Shown here piece after piece: positions 36,564 to 45,445 of a DNA stretch of 64,000 bases (position 1 is the first letter of the stretch; every line of letters starts with the position of its first letter). The stretch is from Methylophilus sp. 13 (GTDB lineage Bacteria > Pseudomonadota > Gammaproteobacteria > Burkholderiales > Methylophilaceae), in contig NZ_JADKYR010000002.1 in the NCBI RefSeq assembly GCF_015354335.1, positions 124,001 through 188,000 of the forward strand, written 5' to 3'. The notes under the pieces were generated by a model. It was not told where the DNA came from, searched no databases, and saw only the letters and a program-made list of their open reading frames with translations. The position numbers were made by a program, and so were the translations under genes.

Positions 36564-37942
36564 ATGCGCTGCAGACATGCCTCTTTACCCAGAATTGACA
36601 TCACCTGATCAATGCTAGGCGACTGTGCTATGCCAATCAAAGCTACCCGCAAAGGCATCGCCAGCTTGGGGAACTTGATCTGCTGCTCAGTGACCACCTG
36701 ATTTAGCGCATCGTGAAGCATATCGGCAGTCCAGTCAGAATCTTGAGTTTTTTCTAAAAAAAGTTCGATATAGCCGGCGGTTTCCGGCAACACATGTTTG
36801 GTTTTATCCGCCTCATTGATCTCAGGCATCTGGTAGAAGAAGGCAATTTCCCTGGCCAGTTGATTGAGGTTATTGGCACGCTCACGGTATAAATTCAATA
36901 CTGCCAGCAAATCTGGCGACTGTGTTTCTGTGACGCCTAATGCAGTCAAACGGGGTTTGACTTCATCAGCAATCCGCTCCAAGGGCAAGGTTTTAATGTA
37001 ATGCGCATTGAGCCAGTTGAGTTTTTCAGTATTGAACTGTGCGGCGGACGGCGTGATATGGTCCAGATCAAACCACTCACAGAACTGCGCCATGCTGAAC
37101 ACTTCATCATCGCCATGCGACCAGCCCAGGCGCGCCAGGTAGTTGAGTACCGCCTCACGCAAATAACCGTCTTCATGGTATTGCATGACGCTCACGGCAC
37201 CATGGCGCTTGGACAGCTTCTGACCATCATCGCCCAAAATCATGGACAAGTGCGCATACTGCGGCACCTGTGCACCCAGTGCCTTGAGCATATTGATCTG
37301 GCGCGGAGTGTTGTTGACATGGTCATCACCGCGAATCACCTGCGTGACGCCCATTTCCCAGTCGTCCACCACCACACAGAAGTTATAGGTTGGCGTACCG
37401 TCAGCCCGCGCAATAATCAGGTCATCCAGCTCGGCATTGGCAATCTCAATGCGACCCTTGACCATATCCTCCCAGGCCACCACGCCTTCGGTCGGGTTCT
37501 TGAAACGCACGACCGGTGGCACATCCTTAGGCGGCTCAGGCAACACTTTACCGGGCTCAGGCCGCCAGCGGCCATCGTAGCGCGGCTTCAATCCCTGCTG
37601 CATCTGGCTTTCACGCAAGGCATCCAGCTCTTCTTTGCTGCAATAGCAATAATAAGCATGGCCAGCATCCAGCATCTGCTGGATCATTTTTTTGTAAGTC
37701 TCCATGCGCTGCATCTGGTAAAACGGACCTTCGTCATGATCCAGTTGCAACCAGGCCATGCCATCCAGAATGGCCTGCACGGCTTCCGGCGTGGAGCGTG
37801 CAACATCCGTATCTTCAATACGCAAAATAAACTTGCCGCCATGGCGCTTGGCATACGCCCATGAGAACAAGGCGGTACGTGCACCGCCAATATGCAGATA
37901 ACCGGTAGGACTGGGGGCAAAACGGGTTTTAACAGCTTGCAT
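36539..37942 (-). CDS. gltX: glutamyl-tRNA synthetase
   Basis: 467-aa class I synthetase. The HIGH motif appears in SPTGYLHIGG near the N-terminus. The metal-site region CYCSKEELDALR and the KMSKS-type loop DGQKLSKRHG follow. The ATG at 37942 (MQAVKTRFAPSP) fits the family N-terminus; the frame extends 18 codons further without support. Divergent from a small hypothetical gene across 135 bp. Whether it is discriminating or not cannot be stated from the sequence alone. Confidence 0.96.
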   Translation of the reverse strand: MQAVKTRFAPSPTGYLHIGGARTALFSWAYAKRHGGKFILRIEDTDVARSTPEAVQAILDGMAWLQLDHDEGPFYQMQRMETYKKMIQQMLDAGHAYYCYCSKEELDALRESQMQQGLKPRYDGRWRPEPGKVLPEPPKDVPPVVRFKNPTEGVVAWEDMVKGRIEIANAELDDLIIARADGTPTYNFCVVVDDWEMGVTQVIRGDDHVNNTPRQINMLKALGAQVPQYAHLSMILGDDGQKLSKRHGAVSVMQYHEDGYLREAVLNYLARLGWSHGDDEVFSMAQFCEWFDLDHITPSAAQFNTEKLNWLNAHYIKTLPLERIADEVKPRLTALGVTETQSPDLLAVLNLYRERANNLNQLAREIAFFYQMPEINEADKTKHVLPETAGYIELFLEKTQDSDWTADMLHDALNQVVTEQQIKFPKLAMPLRVALIGIAQSPSIDQVMSILGKEACLQRIRALFPKK

Positions 37943-38042
37943 GATGACTCTTGAAATTAAAACAGGCGTGCATTTTAACATGCCGCCTGTCAACACCGTG
38001 TTTAGTCTGGTTAAGATTGAAGCCGTGGGCGCAGAGGACGCA

Positions 38043-38071
38043 TTGAAGCTGGTTTAAAATCACGCTAAGAT
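38043..38071 (+). promoter_or_regulatory. promoter with start site at the ATG of the 38078 gene
   Basis: -35 TTGAAG (38043-38048), a 17-bp spacer, and -10 TAAGAT (38066-38071), then GCGCGT and ATG at 38078. The 6-bp gap predicts a leaderless transcript. Confidence 0.6.
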
Positions 38072-38077
38072 GCGCGT

Positions 38078-38419
38078 ATGCAAACTGCTCCATTAGATAC
38101 AAACTTGGAAATTCATGTAGGCGAGCTCTATGGCAAGCCAGACGCCGATGGCCACATTGCCGTCTTGTATCACGTGCTGGCTGTTCACAAACAGGGCATC
38201 ACCTTGCAAAATATGGACAATCCGCTCAGTCAGTTTGAGACCACAGCAAGCAAGCTACTGCAATCCGGCTACATCCGCCTGAGTCAAACACCCTACGTCA
38301 ACTTGCAACAAGCCAACAAACGTAAAAAAAATGCAGCCACCAAGCTCACACGCTGTCCGTTTACCACCGATATTTTTGCTGAACGCGCGGATAGCGAACG
38401 GCCACAGCTCGCCATTTAA
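38078..38419 (+). CDS. hypothetical protein, 113 aa
   Basis: I do not recognise this protein. It is soluble, starts MQTAPLDTNLEIHVGELYG, and has a basic segment (NKRKKN near residue 80) and a single Cys. It has a well-formed promoter directly against the start codon, normal codon use for the region, and a position between gltX and rimO, so it is probably real. The 144 bases after it contain only a short hairpin (AGGCAA/TTGCCT near 38430) and no gene. Confidence 0.6.
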   Translation: MQTAPLDTNLEIHVGELYGKPDADGHIAVLYHVLAVHKQGITLQNMDNPLSQFETTASKLLQSGYIRLSQTPYVNLQQANKRKKNAATKLTRCPFTTDIFAERADSERPQLAI

Positions 38420-38563
38420 AAAGACGCTAGGCAAGGCCGTTGCCTGCCCAAGCTGAAACGCGTCAACCTTTTATCTCAACACTGATTGAACACTACGACA
38501 GCGATCTGCTTAAAAACCTGCCTGATTTAAGCGGGCCTGAATCAACGCCTTGGCCCAGCAGCC

Positions 38564-39898
38564 CTAAAACTCCGGTGGCGCCCCGATCAAATCATGGCCT
38601 TGCGCATCGATAATCTGTACATCCACAAAATCACCCGGGTTCAAGCCATCTGCATCTTGCAGATAAACAATGCCATCAATTTCGGGCGCATCTGCCTTGG
38701 TGCGAGCAATACCGATGATGTTTCCATCGTCATCTTCAGTGAGTTCATCCACTAGCACGGTTTGCAGGCTGCCGATTTTAGCCGCCACCTTGGCGGCACT
38801 GATGCGCTCTTGCACTTCCATAAAGCGGCTCAGGCGCTCCTGTTTGATTTCTTCAGCCACCGGATTAGGCAAATGGTTGGCCGTAGCCCCATCCACTGCC
38901 GAATAGGCAAAGCAGCCGACGCGGTCCAGCTGCGCTTCTTCCATAAAGTCGAGCAGCATTTTAAAGTCATCTTCAGTCTCGCCGGGGAAGCCGACAATAA
39001 AGGTACTACGGATAGCGATTTCCGGGCAAATCTCACGCCAGGCCTTGATCCGGGCCAGGTTGTTTTCACTGCTGGCCGGACGCTTCATGGCTTTAAGCAC
39101 CGCCGAGCTGGCATGTTGGAGCGGCACATCCAGATACGGCAAAATCGCCCCTTCTGCCATCAATGGGATCACGTCATCAACATGTGGGTAGGGATACACA
39201 TAGTGCAAGCGCACCCAAACGCCCAGCTCGCCCAAGGCTTTACTGAGTTCGGTCATGTGCGTTCTAACTGGCCTGCCGTTCCAGAAGCCTTTGCGGAATT
39301 TCATGTCCACGCCATAGGCAGAGGTATCCTGCGAAATGACCAAAATTTCGGAAACGCCGGCATTCACCAAGCTCTCAGCCTCATTGAGCACATCACCAAT
39401 CGGACGGCTGACCAAGTCGCCGCGCATGCTGGGGATAATGCAGAAGCTGCAACGGTGGTTACAGCCTTCGGAAATTTTAAGGTAAGCATAGTGCTTAGGC
39501 GTGAGACGGATGCCTTGCGGCGGCACCAGGTCGGTGTAGGGATCGTGCGGTTTGGGCAAGTGTGTATGTACATGCCCCATCACCTCTTCCAGAGCATGCG
39601 GGCCAGTCACGGCCAACACGTTGGGATGTGCGTCCGTGACCACGTCTTTTTTCGCGCCCAGGCAACCGGTCACAATCACCTTGCCGTTTTTGTTGAGTGC
39701 CTCGCCAATCGCATCCAGCGACTCTTGCACCGCAGAGTCAATAAAACCACAGGTATTCACCACCACCAGGTCAGACTGCTCGTAACTGTTGCTGATTTCA
39801 TAGCCTTCGGCCCGCAATTGGGTCAGGATACGCTCGGAATCGGAGCCTGCCTTGGGGCAACCCAATGAGACGAAACCAACTTTAGGTGAACTTTGCAT
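38564..39898 (-). CDS. rimO: ribosomal protein S12 methylthiotransferase RimO
   Basis: 444-aa radical SAM enzyme that methylthiolates an aspartate of S12. The N-terminal UPF0004 domain has [15 protein letters not shown] and NTCGFIDSA with Cys ligands of the auxiliary cluster. The radical SAM motif is [13 protein letters not shown]-terminal TRAM domain ends the protein. The [12 protein letters not shown] start separates RimO from MiaB. It follows the ZIP transporter gene by 12 bp. Confidence 0.96.
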   Translation of the reverse strand: MQSSPKVGFVSLGCPKAGSDSERILTQLRAEGYEISNSYEQSDLVVVNTCGFIDSAVQESLDAIGEALNKNGKVIVTGCLGAKKDVVTDAHPNVLAVTGPHALEEVMGHVHTHLPKPHDPYTDLVPPQGIRLTPKHYAYLKISEGCNHRCSFCIIPSMRGDLVSRPIGDVLNEAESLVNAGVSEILVISQDTSAYGVDMKFRKGFWNGRPVRTHMTELSKALGELGVWVRLHYVYPYPHVDDVIPLMAEGAILPYLDVPLQHASSAVLKAMKRPASSENNLARIKAWREICPEIAIRSTFIVGFPGETEDDFKMLLDFMEEAQLDRVGCFAYSAVDGATANHLPNPVAEEIKQERLSRFMEVQERISAAKVAAKIGSLQTVLVDELTEDDDGNIIGIARTKADAPEIDGIVYLQDADGLNPGDFVDVQIIDAQGHDLIGAPPEF

Positions 39899-39910
39899 GA
39901 TGCTTCCCTC

Positions 39911-40840
39911 TTAACCTTCTACCAACCATTTGGTCAGGGCAACTGAAGCCACCCCCAACACAATTAACAATAACTGATTCATGGTATCGCGCAATGCAGT
40001 ACGCTTGTGCAAGCCCGGAATCAAATCTGCCACCGCCACATAGAGCATGCTGGCCGCGGCAAGACTCAAGATATATGGCACCCAGTGCTGTACCGCATGC
40101 AGCGCAAAATAAGCAATAATACCGCCAAGCAAGGTGGCCAGGCTGGAGCCGATATTAAACAAAAAAGCTTTTTGTTTGCTGTAGCCGGAATGTAACAAAA
40201 TCAGAAAGTCGCCGACTTCCTGCGGAATCTCATGGGCGATAATCGCCAGTGCAGTCACCACGCCCACCTGCATATCCACCATAAATGCCGCGCAGATCAG
40301 GATGCCATCAACAAAATTGTGAAAGGTATCGCCTACCATGATCATCAAACCACTGCGGCCACCATCATGGCCGTGCGCGTGACCATGTAAATGAGGATGC
40401 CCTATCATCTGGCTAGGCTGCGCCGCGGGCAATCTGAACTTGATTGCGCCTTGCGGCTTTTTGGTAACAGGCTGGCCTGGATGTAACTCGGGGCAATGGG
40501 CCTCGTCATGCATGGCATGTATTTCACAGTGCTCGCCATGACAATGCCGCCACAGCACCAGTTTTTCCAGCGTAAAAAACAGTAGCACACCAAACAGCAT
40601 GGTACCGGTCATTGCCTCGATATTGGGGCTGCTTTCAATCGCGTGCGGCAAAATCTCAAGAAACACCGCGGCCAGCAAGGCGCCAATCGCATAACTCACC
40701 AGCAAAGGCACCCAATGCTTTTGAGCATTGAGCGCAAACAGGGCTGCGACACACACACTGAGCACGCCCCCTAGCAAACAGGCCAGCATCATGCCGGTAA
40801 AAGGCGAAATATCAGTCAACAAAGGGGTCAAAGCAAGCAT
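39911..40840 (-). CDS. ZIP-family metal transporter
   Basis: 309-aa inner-membrane protein with about eight hydrophobic helices. The metal-path helix motifs HNFVDGILICAAF and HEIPQEVGDFLILLHSGY are typical of ZIP proteins. A cytoplasmic loop rich in His (HPHLHGHAHGHD, near residue 150) and another with HCHGEHCE could bind zinc. It probably imports Zn2+ or related divalent metals. The unusually His-rich loop might act as a metal sensor or buffer. Just upstream of rimO in the same direction. Confidence 0.9.
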   Translation of the reverse strand: MLALTPLLTDISPFTGMMLACLLGGVLSVCVAALFALNAQKHWVPLLVSYAIGALLAAVFLEILPHAIESSPNIEAMTGTMLFGVLLFFTLEKLVLWRHCHGEHCEIHAMHDEAHCPELHPGQPVTKKPQGAIKFRLPAAQPSQMIGHPHLHGHAHGHDGGRSGLMIMVGDTFHNFVDGILICAAFMVDMQVGVVTALAIIAHEIPQEVGDFLILLHSGYSKQKAFLFNIGSSLATLLGGIIAYFALHAVQHWVPYILSLAAASMLYVAVADLIPGLHKRTALRDTMNQLLLIVLGVASVALTKWLVEG

Positions 40841-40937
40841 GCCGAGTGATTAAAGGAAGCCGCGCATTATACGTGAGTTATCAAAAAAACAAAGCATAAA
40901 CAATTAGTTAACGCGTGCAGATGCCAGGTCACCTGGC

Positions 40938-41366
40938 TCAAATAAACTGCGCAATAATGTAGCCAATCACAATGCCGATCAGCAAGGCCATGGTCAATCC
41001 GCGGTAGGTCAACACATCCCGTGAGTAACCACGTCGAATGGCAATGTAAGACATCAGGTAACCTACGGCATTGAGCAGCCAGATAAAGCCAAAGCTGAGC
41101 ACCTTGACAATGATTGGGCCAATCAATGGCACCAGGCCGATCACGCCGATCAGCCACACCAGCAACCCTGACAACAGGCCGAACAACAGTGTGACCGCCG
41201 CCAGTACCCGCGTATCCCAATGGAAATGCTGCCCCAGTAAAAACAAGCAAAGCAAAGCCACCGCGAACAATACCATTTGTGGCCAGGCGCGCAATGTACT
41301 ACGCGTAGCGCTCACCTCCCCTGGTGTATTTGCCGGGTGCCGTCTGGCGCGCAATCTTTTCATCAT
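40938..41366 (-). CDS. small integral membrane protein, unknown function
   Basis: 142-aa protein with a basic N-terminus (MMKRLRARRH) and four hydrophobic segments, including MVLFAVALLCLFLLG and GLLSGLLVWLIGVIGLVPLIGP. The ATG at 41366 overlaps the stop of the HAD phosphatase by 4 bp (ATGA), so the two are translationally coupled. I do not recognise the family. The region between its stop and the ZIP gene is 97 bp. Confidence 0.7.
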   Translation of the reverse strand: MMKRLRARRHPANTPGEVSATRSTLRAWPQMVLFAVALLCLFLLGQHFHWDTRVLAAVTLLFGLLSGLLVWLIGVIGLVPLIGPIIVKVLSFGFIWLLNAVGYLMSYIAIRRGYSRDVLTYRGLTMALLIGIVIGYIIAQFI

Positions 41367-42028
41367 AAGACACTGTCCGCACATAGCCCGGCCACCAAGG
41401 CAGGCAAGTCAGGCACAGCGTCGCAGCACTGCCAATGCGGTTGACGCAAGGCCACATCGCCGGCATAGCCCCAGGTCACCAGCACGAAGTCCATCAGGTT
41501 GGCCTCGGCCGACTGGCCATCTTCAAGACGGTCACCGATATACAGGCAATCCTGGATTTTTAAATCATGCTCGGCGACCACGCGCCCTATCATCTGCGCT
41601 TTAGACTTCAATGCCGGGCTGAAATAATCCAGTGCATAGACGCCCGCAAAAAAATCCTGCCAGCCCAGATAGGCCATGATTTTTTCAGTCGGATCAAAGC
41701 GTTTATTGGTCGCAATATACAGCCTATAGCCCTCTGCCTTGAGTTGCTGCAGCATGGCCGGAACACCATCAAACACCACTGACTGCTGATAACCGGTGCT
41801 GTCATAATGCTGCTTGAAAGCTGCGGCCAAGGCGTTCAACACAGCCGCATCTTCGCTGCCAGACAGCCGTTTAAGCGTTTCCATGAGCGGCGGGCCAATC
41901 ACCTCATTGCCCAGTGCCATCCCGAGTGGCGTATTGGTCGAACGGAAAGCCGACTCAAAACAATGCAGAATACTGGGTGCGGAATCGATGAGCGTGCCAT
42001 CGAGGTCAAAAATCAGATGTTTTTTCAT
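41363..42028 (-). CDS. HAD-superfamily phosphatase (Gph/PgmB-like)
   Basis: 221-aa hydrolase. Motif I is FDLDGTLIDSAPSIL, motif II is in YIATNKRFDPTEK, and motif III/IV is CLYIGDRLEDGQSAE. It is a second Gph-like protein besides the one next to ubiG, and is probably a broad phosphatase for small sugar phosphates. It lies 158 bp downstream of pgeF and is coupled to the small membrane protein gene. Confidence 0.85.
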   Translation of the reverse strand: MKKHLIFDLDGTLIDSAPSILHCFESAFRSTNTPLGMALGNEVIGPPLMETLKRLSGSEDAAVLNALAAAFKQHYDSTGYQQSVVFDGVPAMLQQLKAEGYRLYIATNKRFDPTEKIMAYLGWQDFFAGVYALDYFSPALKSKAQMIGRVVAEHDLKIQDCLYIGDRLEDGQSAEANLMDFVLVTWGYAGDVALRQPHWQCCDAVPDLPALVAGLCADSVL

Positions 42029-42127
42029 TATTTAAATAATATATTGGGTTGAGCCACAGGGCACTCAGAGATCAATCTCTATCAACCAGCTTGCAATAGC
42101 GCAATATTCACATACTCCAGCGTATGA

Positions 42128-42141
42128 ATCCTCATGAGGAT
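42128..42141. repeat. 14-bp perfect palindrome between pgeF and HAD phosphatase
   Basis: ATCCTCATGAGGAT, with outer arms CGTAT (42121-42125) and ATACG (42145-42149) adding to the symmetry. It lies in the 158-bp gap, 100 bp upstream of the HAD start on the minus strand. It could be an operator or an mRNA hairpin; no T tract follows. Confidence 0.5.
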
Positions 42142-42186
42142 CCAATACGTTCGTGCCTGACGCTGTATCCACTATGGCGAAATACA

Positions 42187-42915
42187 CTACTCCAGCCAAA
42201 TCAAGCTGGCCATACGCCCGGTATCGCCATCACGCCTAAAGCTGAAAAACGTCTCTGGTTCACGATAAGTACAGCGTCCACCGCCATAGACCTGCGTCAC
42301 TCCTAGCCTGGAAAGCCGTTGTCGCGCAATCGTATACAAGTCTCCCAGCCATTTTTCACCATGCGCCTGAAATGCATGTTCTGCCTGCGCATCTTGCGCC
42401 ATAAATTGCGCGCGCACTTCACTCCCCACTTCAAACGCTTGCGGGCCAATGGCCGGACCTAACCAGGCCATGAGCGTGGCGGGCTCAACCGGCATGGCTT
42501 TTACCGTCGCTTCTATCACCCCGTCACACAAACTGCGCCAACCAGCATGCACAGCCGCCACCACACTCCCCGCCTGATCACAGAGTAATACTGGCAGGCA
42601 ATCGGCGGTCATGGTGACGCAGACCACCTGTTTGCGGGTGCTAAAACTGGCATCTGCGCTTTCCAGACATGAAGATAACGCAGCATCAATTACGCGCACC
42701 CCATGCACCTGGTTAAGCCACACCGGCTCACTCGGCAAATAAGGACTCAGTAATTGTCTGTTGGCCGCCACATGCTGAGGCAAATCCTTCACATGATCCC
42801 CCAGGTTCAGACTGGCATAGATGCCCTGACTGACACCGCCAAGACGTGTGGTTTGCAAGGCCTTCACGCAAGCAGGCGCGGGCCAATCAGGCAAAATAAC
42901 AGGCAAATCAGCCAT
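42187..42915 (-). CDS. pgeF: peptidoglycan editing factor PgeF (YfiH/laccase-domain)
   Basis: 242-aa purine nucleoside/amidase-type protein of the YfiH family; in E. coli it removes mis-incorporated L-Ser from UDP-MurNAc peptide. Metal-site motifs are WLNQVHGVRV, TADCLPVLLCD and VAAVHAGWRSL, followed by WLGPAIGPQAFEVG. Its start overlaps the rluD stop by one base (TAATG), the usual rluD-pgeF pairing. Confidence 0.93.
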   Translation of the reverse strand: MADLPVILPDWPAPACVKALQTTRLGGVSQGIYASLNLGDHVKDLPQHVAANRQLLSPYLPSEPVWLNQVHGVRVIDAALSSCLESADASFSTRKQVVCVTMTADCLPVLLCDQAGSVVAAVHAGWRSLCDGVIEATVKAMPVEPATLMAWLGPAIGPQAFEVGSEVRAQFMAQDAQAEHAFQAHGEKWLGDLYTIARQRLSRLGVTQVYGGGRCTYREPETFFSFRRDGDTGRMASLIWLE

Positions 42916-44045
42916 TATGCCCCATCCTCTTCGCCTTCTTCATCCCAGGCATCCTCATCCAGCTCAGCATCGAGATCTTCGTCAAAATCTTCATCGCCCC
43001 AATCTTCGTCATCTTCACCAATGAACAAGCCGTTTTCATCCACATTGAAATCGACAGGCGCCAGCGGCTCATCGGGCAAGTCGGTCGTGCGCATAGCGTC
43101 TAATAGTTCACGCATGTCATCAGCAAGCTCAATCTGCCATTCCATGGGCGCATTCGTCACCGGATGAATCAAGCCGAGCTTGATCGCATGCAAGGCCTGA
43201 CGCTTGAAATTGCCGATGACCTCACGCAATTCCGGCGTCATCATCTTGTGCGGAATAATATTGCCTATGCCATACAGCGGATCACCGACCATAGGCGCTT
43301 TCAGATGCTGCAAATGCACGCGGATCTGGTGGGTACGACCGGTTTCCAGGTTACAGCGCAAATAGGTATTGGTGCCAAACCGCTCAAGGATCTCGTAATG
43401 CGTGATGGCGGTTTTACCTCGTCGCACCACCGCCATTTTGGTTCTGTGGTGCGGATGGCGCCCTATCGGCTGATCCACCTTACCATTACGCCACAACTGG
43501 CCCCAAACGATGGCCCGGTACTCACGTTTAACCGTGCGCGCCTGCAACTGACGCACCAGGCTGGTCTGTGCTTCCAGCGTTTTGGCAACCACCAGCAAAC
43601 CGCTGGTATCCTTGTCCAGCCGGTGCACAATACCGGCACGTGGCACCTCTTTGAGCGCCGGCCAGTGAAACAGCAAGGCATTGAGCAAGGTGCCACTCCA
43701 GTTGCCGGCCGCCGGATGCACTACCAGACCAGCAGGCTTGTTAATAATGATCAGTGCATCGTCTTCGTATACAACATCCAGTGCAATGTCTTCTGGCTCA
43801 AACGCATTGTCCTGCGCATTTTTAGGGGGAGTCACCACCAGTCGCTCGCCCCCCCACACCTTGGTTTTGGCCGTGGGCGCCTTACCATCGAGCAAGACCA
43901 GACCTTCTTTTATCCAGGCCTGCAGGCGGCTGCGAGAATGGTCTGGCAACATCTGCTGCAAGGCCAGGTCCAGGCGCTGCCCGCCAAGGTTGCTGGGGAC
44001 GACCAGCTGTAAGGAGGTGCTTTCTTTCATATTTTCAAACAGCAT
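42915..44045 (-). CDS. rluD: 23S rRNA pseudouridine synthase RluD with acidic C-terminal tail
   Basis: Makes pseudouridines in helix 69 of 23S rRNA. An S4 domain (about 15-80, RLDLALQQMLPDHSRSRL) precedes the catalytic domain, which has HRLDKDTSGLLVVAKT with the catalytic Asp. The protein is 376 aa, longer than E. coli RluD (326 aa). The extra length is a C-terminal tail of about 45 residues almost wholly Asp/Glu. The start could be ATG 44045 or ATG 44030. It is divergent from bamD, whose promoter overlaps the 5' end. Confidence 0.94.
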   Translation of the reverse strand: MLFENMKESTSLQLVVPSNLGGQRLDLALQQMLPDHSRSRLQAWIKEGLVLLDGKAPTAKTKVWGGERLVVTPPKNAQDNAFEPEDIALDVVYEDDALIIINKPAGLVVHPAAGNWSGTLLNALLFHWPALKEVPRAGIVHRLDKDTSGLLVVAKTLEAQTSLVRQLQARTVKREYRAIVWGQLWRNGKVDQPIGRHPHHRTKMAVVRRGKTAITHYEILERFGTNTYLRCNLETGRTHQIRVHLQHLKAPMVGDPLYGIGNIIPHKMMTPELREVIGNFKRQALHAIKLGLIHPVTNAPMEWQIELADDMRELLDAMRTTDLPDEPLAPVDFNVDENGLFIGEDDEDWGDEDFDEDLDAELDEDAWDEEGEEDGA

Positions 44046-44055
44046 CAGTTATAAT
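44026..44055 (+). promoter_or_regulatory. probable bamD promoter overlapping the rluD start
   Basis: -35-like TTCATA (44026-44031), 18-bp spacer, -10 TATAAT (44050-44055). Transcription would start near 44062, 30 bp before bamD. The core -10 is partly symmetrical (TTATAA), so it might also serve the divergent rluD. Confidence 0.5.
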
Positions 44056-44091
44056 GCTTTGAGTTCCCTTGATAAAACAACATAAATCAAC

Positions 44092-44925
44092 ATGCTTCGC
44101 ATTTTACCGCTTAACACCCTGTTCACGCGTGCTTTTATTTTGATTGGCGCGCTGGCCTTGAGTGCCTGTGCCATTTTCGGCAATCCGAATCCCCCTGACG
44201 AAACCAAAGGCTGGAGCGAACAACGCCTTTATGCCACGGGCCAGGAAAAAATGGTTGACCGTAACTATGACAAGGCGATTGAGTACTTCCAGAAGCTGGA
44301 GGCACGTTATCCGCATGGTGCGTATGCGACACAGTCCCAACTCGAAGTTGCTTATGCCTACTACAAAAAATCAGAACCGATTCTTTGCCTGTCTGCGATA
44401 GACCGCTTTATCAAGCTCCACCCTAATCACCCCAACCTCGATTACGCCTACTATCTCAAGGGCCTGGCCACCTTTAACGAGCGCGGCGTCATTGAAAAAT
44501 ATACCAAGCAAGAAATTAACGACCGCGACCCCAAAACTCTGCGTATTTCGTTTAACGCCTTTAAAGAACTGGTTGAACGGTTCCCTACCAGCCGCTATAA
44601 AAACGACGCCACCCAGCGCATGATTTACCTGGTCAATACACTGGCACTGCACGAAATGCATGTCGCGCGTTATTACATGCAACGCAAAGCCTACGTCGCC
44701 GCACTCAATCGTGCTCGCTATGTGCTTGAGACCTATCCCAATTCCAGCTCCATCGAAGATGCGCTGGTCATGGAGATCAGTGCTTACGATGCCATGGACA
44801 TGACAGACCTGAAAAATGAAGCGCTGCGTGTTTTAAAAACCAACTATCCTGATAATCCTATGATTGCCGGTAAGGTTCAGGAAGAAGAAAAAGTCTGGTG
44901 GAAATTCTGGGAAAGCTTGTATTAA
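44092..44925 (+). CDS. bamD: outer membrane protein assembly factor BamD
   Basis: 277-aa lipoprotein of the BAM complex that inserts beta-barrel proteins into the outer membrane. A type II signal peptide ends in a lipobox (LALSACA), with the acylated Cys near residue 26. Five TPR-like repeats follow, with ARYPHGAYATQSQLEVAYAY and FKELVERFPTSRY typical of the family. It is monocistronic and ends at an intrinsic terminator. Divergence from rluD is conserved in many proteobacteria. Confidence 0.96.
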   Translation: MLRILPLNTLFTRAFILIGALALSACAIFGNPNPPDETKGWSEQRLYATGQEKMVDRNYDKAIEYFQKLEARYPHGAYATQSQLEVAYAYYKKSEPILCLSAIDRFIKLHPNHPNLDYAYYLKGLATFNERGVIEKYTKQEINDRDPKTLRISFNAFKELVERFPTSRYKNDATQRMIYLVNTLALHEMHVARYYMQRKAYVAALNRARYVLETYPNSSSIEDALVMEISAYDAMDMTDLKNEALRVLKTNYPDNPMIAGKVQEEEKVWWKFWESLY

Positions 44926-44943
44926 GCGCCTTCCATCCCCTAG

Positions 44944-44971
44944 AAAAACGCCAGTCTGCTGGCGTTTTTTT
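44944..44971. terminator. bidirectional intrinsic terminator, bamD / 44970 gene
   Basis: AAAAACGCCAG - TCTG - CTGGCGTTTTT, with A and T runs. The T run contains the TAA stop of the convergent minus-strand gene. Confidence 0.9.
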
Positions 44972-45407
44972 ATTGCCCTTTCGTGATCACCGCCTGCGGC
45001 AAGCGCTTAAAGTGACGGCATTCAGCGGCCACGGCTGCCTTTTCAAACGGATGATCGTGATAGACATGGCGTCCGCGTAACAGCTGCCACAGTCCAGCCA
45101 GCAAATAGGCCGGAATAAAAAACAGGCCCCAGCATTCAGCTTGCCGCACATGCGTATGCTCATGTACGCGCAACTGCTGCAAAGCATGCGCGGAATAGCC
45201 AAGCACCACGTGACCGAATGTTATCGCAGCAAAGCCGCTATACCGGGCCAAGCGGCTGGCCAGCCAACCGCCATAGACTTCCAGCACGCCCGCCACTTGT
45301 CGCATTCGCGCGCCCGTCAGCATGAGCAGGCTGGCAAAGAGCAATCCAAGTACGGTATTAGGTGCGGCCCACAGATAGCGCAAACAATCCACGATAAATT
45401 TAGGCAT
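44970..45407 (-). CDS. hypothetical membrane-associated protein with HEHTHVRQAE motif
   Basis: 145-aa protein. One or two hydrophobic stretches occur near the N-terminus (LGLLFASLLMLTG) and one after the motif (FFIPAYLLAGLWQLL). RVHEHTHVRQAEC and the nearby YHDHPFEKAA resemble a family of small proteins with an HExxH-like site, in which the second E could be a ligand. It is not proven to be a peptidase. AGGAG lies 12 nt upstream of the ATG. Its stop lies inside the bamD terminator. Confidence 0.65.
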   Translation of the reverse strand: MPKFIVDCLRYLWAAPNTVLGLLFASLLMLTGARMRQVAGVLEVYGGWLASRLARYSGFAAITFGHVVLGYSAHALQQLRVHEHTHVRQAECWGLFFIPAYLLAGLWQLLRGRHVYHDHPFEKAAVAAECRHFKRLPQAVITKGQ

Positions 45408-45445
45408 AGGGCAGGAGATTGCGCAAAGAATGAAAAGATACCGGG

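Noticed and set aside
37001-37864. 287-codon open frame opposite gltX
   Set aside because: Antisense shadow; gltX motifs are intact on the other strand.
38762-39868. 368-codon open frame opposite rimO
   Set aside because: Antisense shadow of a certain gene; no recognisable domain and no start signal.
40867-41250. Alternative minus-strand frame overlapping the small membrane protein
   Set aside because: The 40938-41366 frame has the coupled ATGA start and clear membrane helices; the other frame has neither.
43164-44012. 282-codon open frame opposite rluD
   Set aside because: Antisense shadow of rluD with no independent signals.
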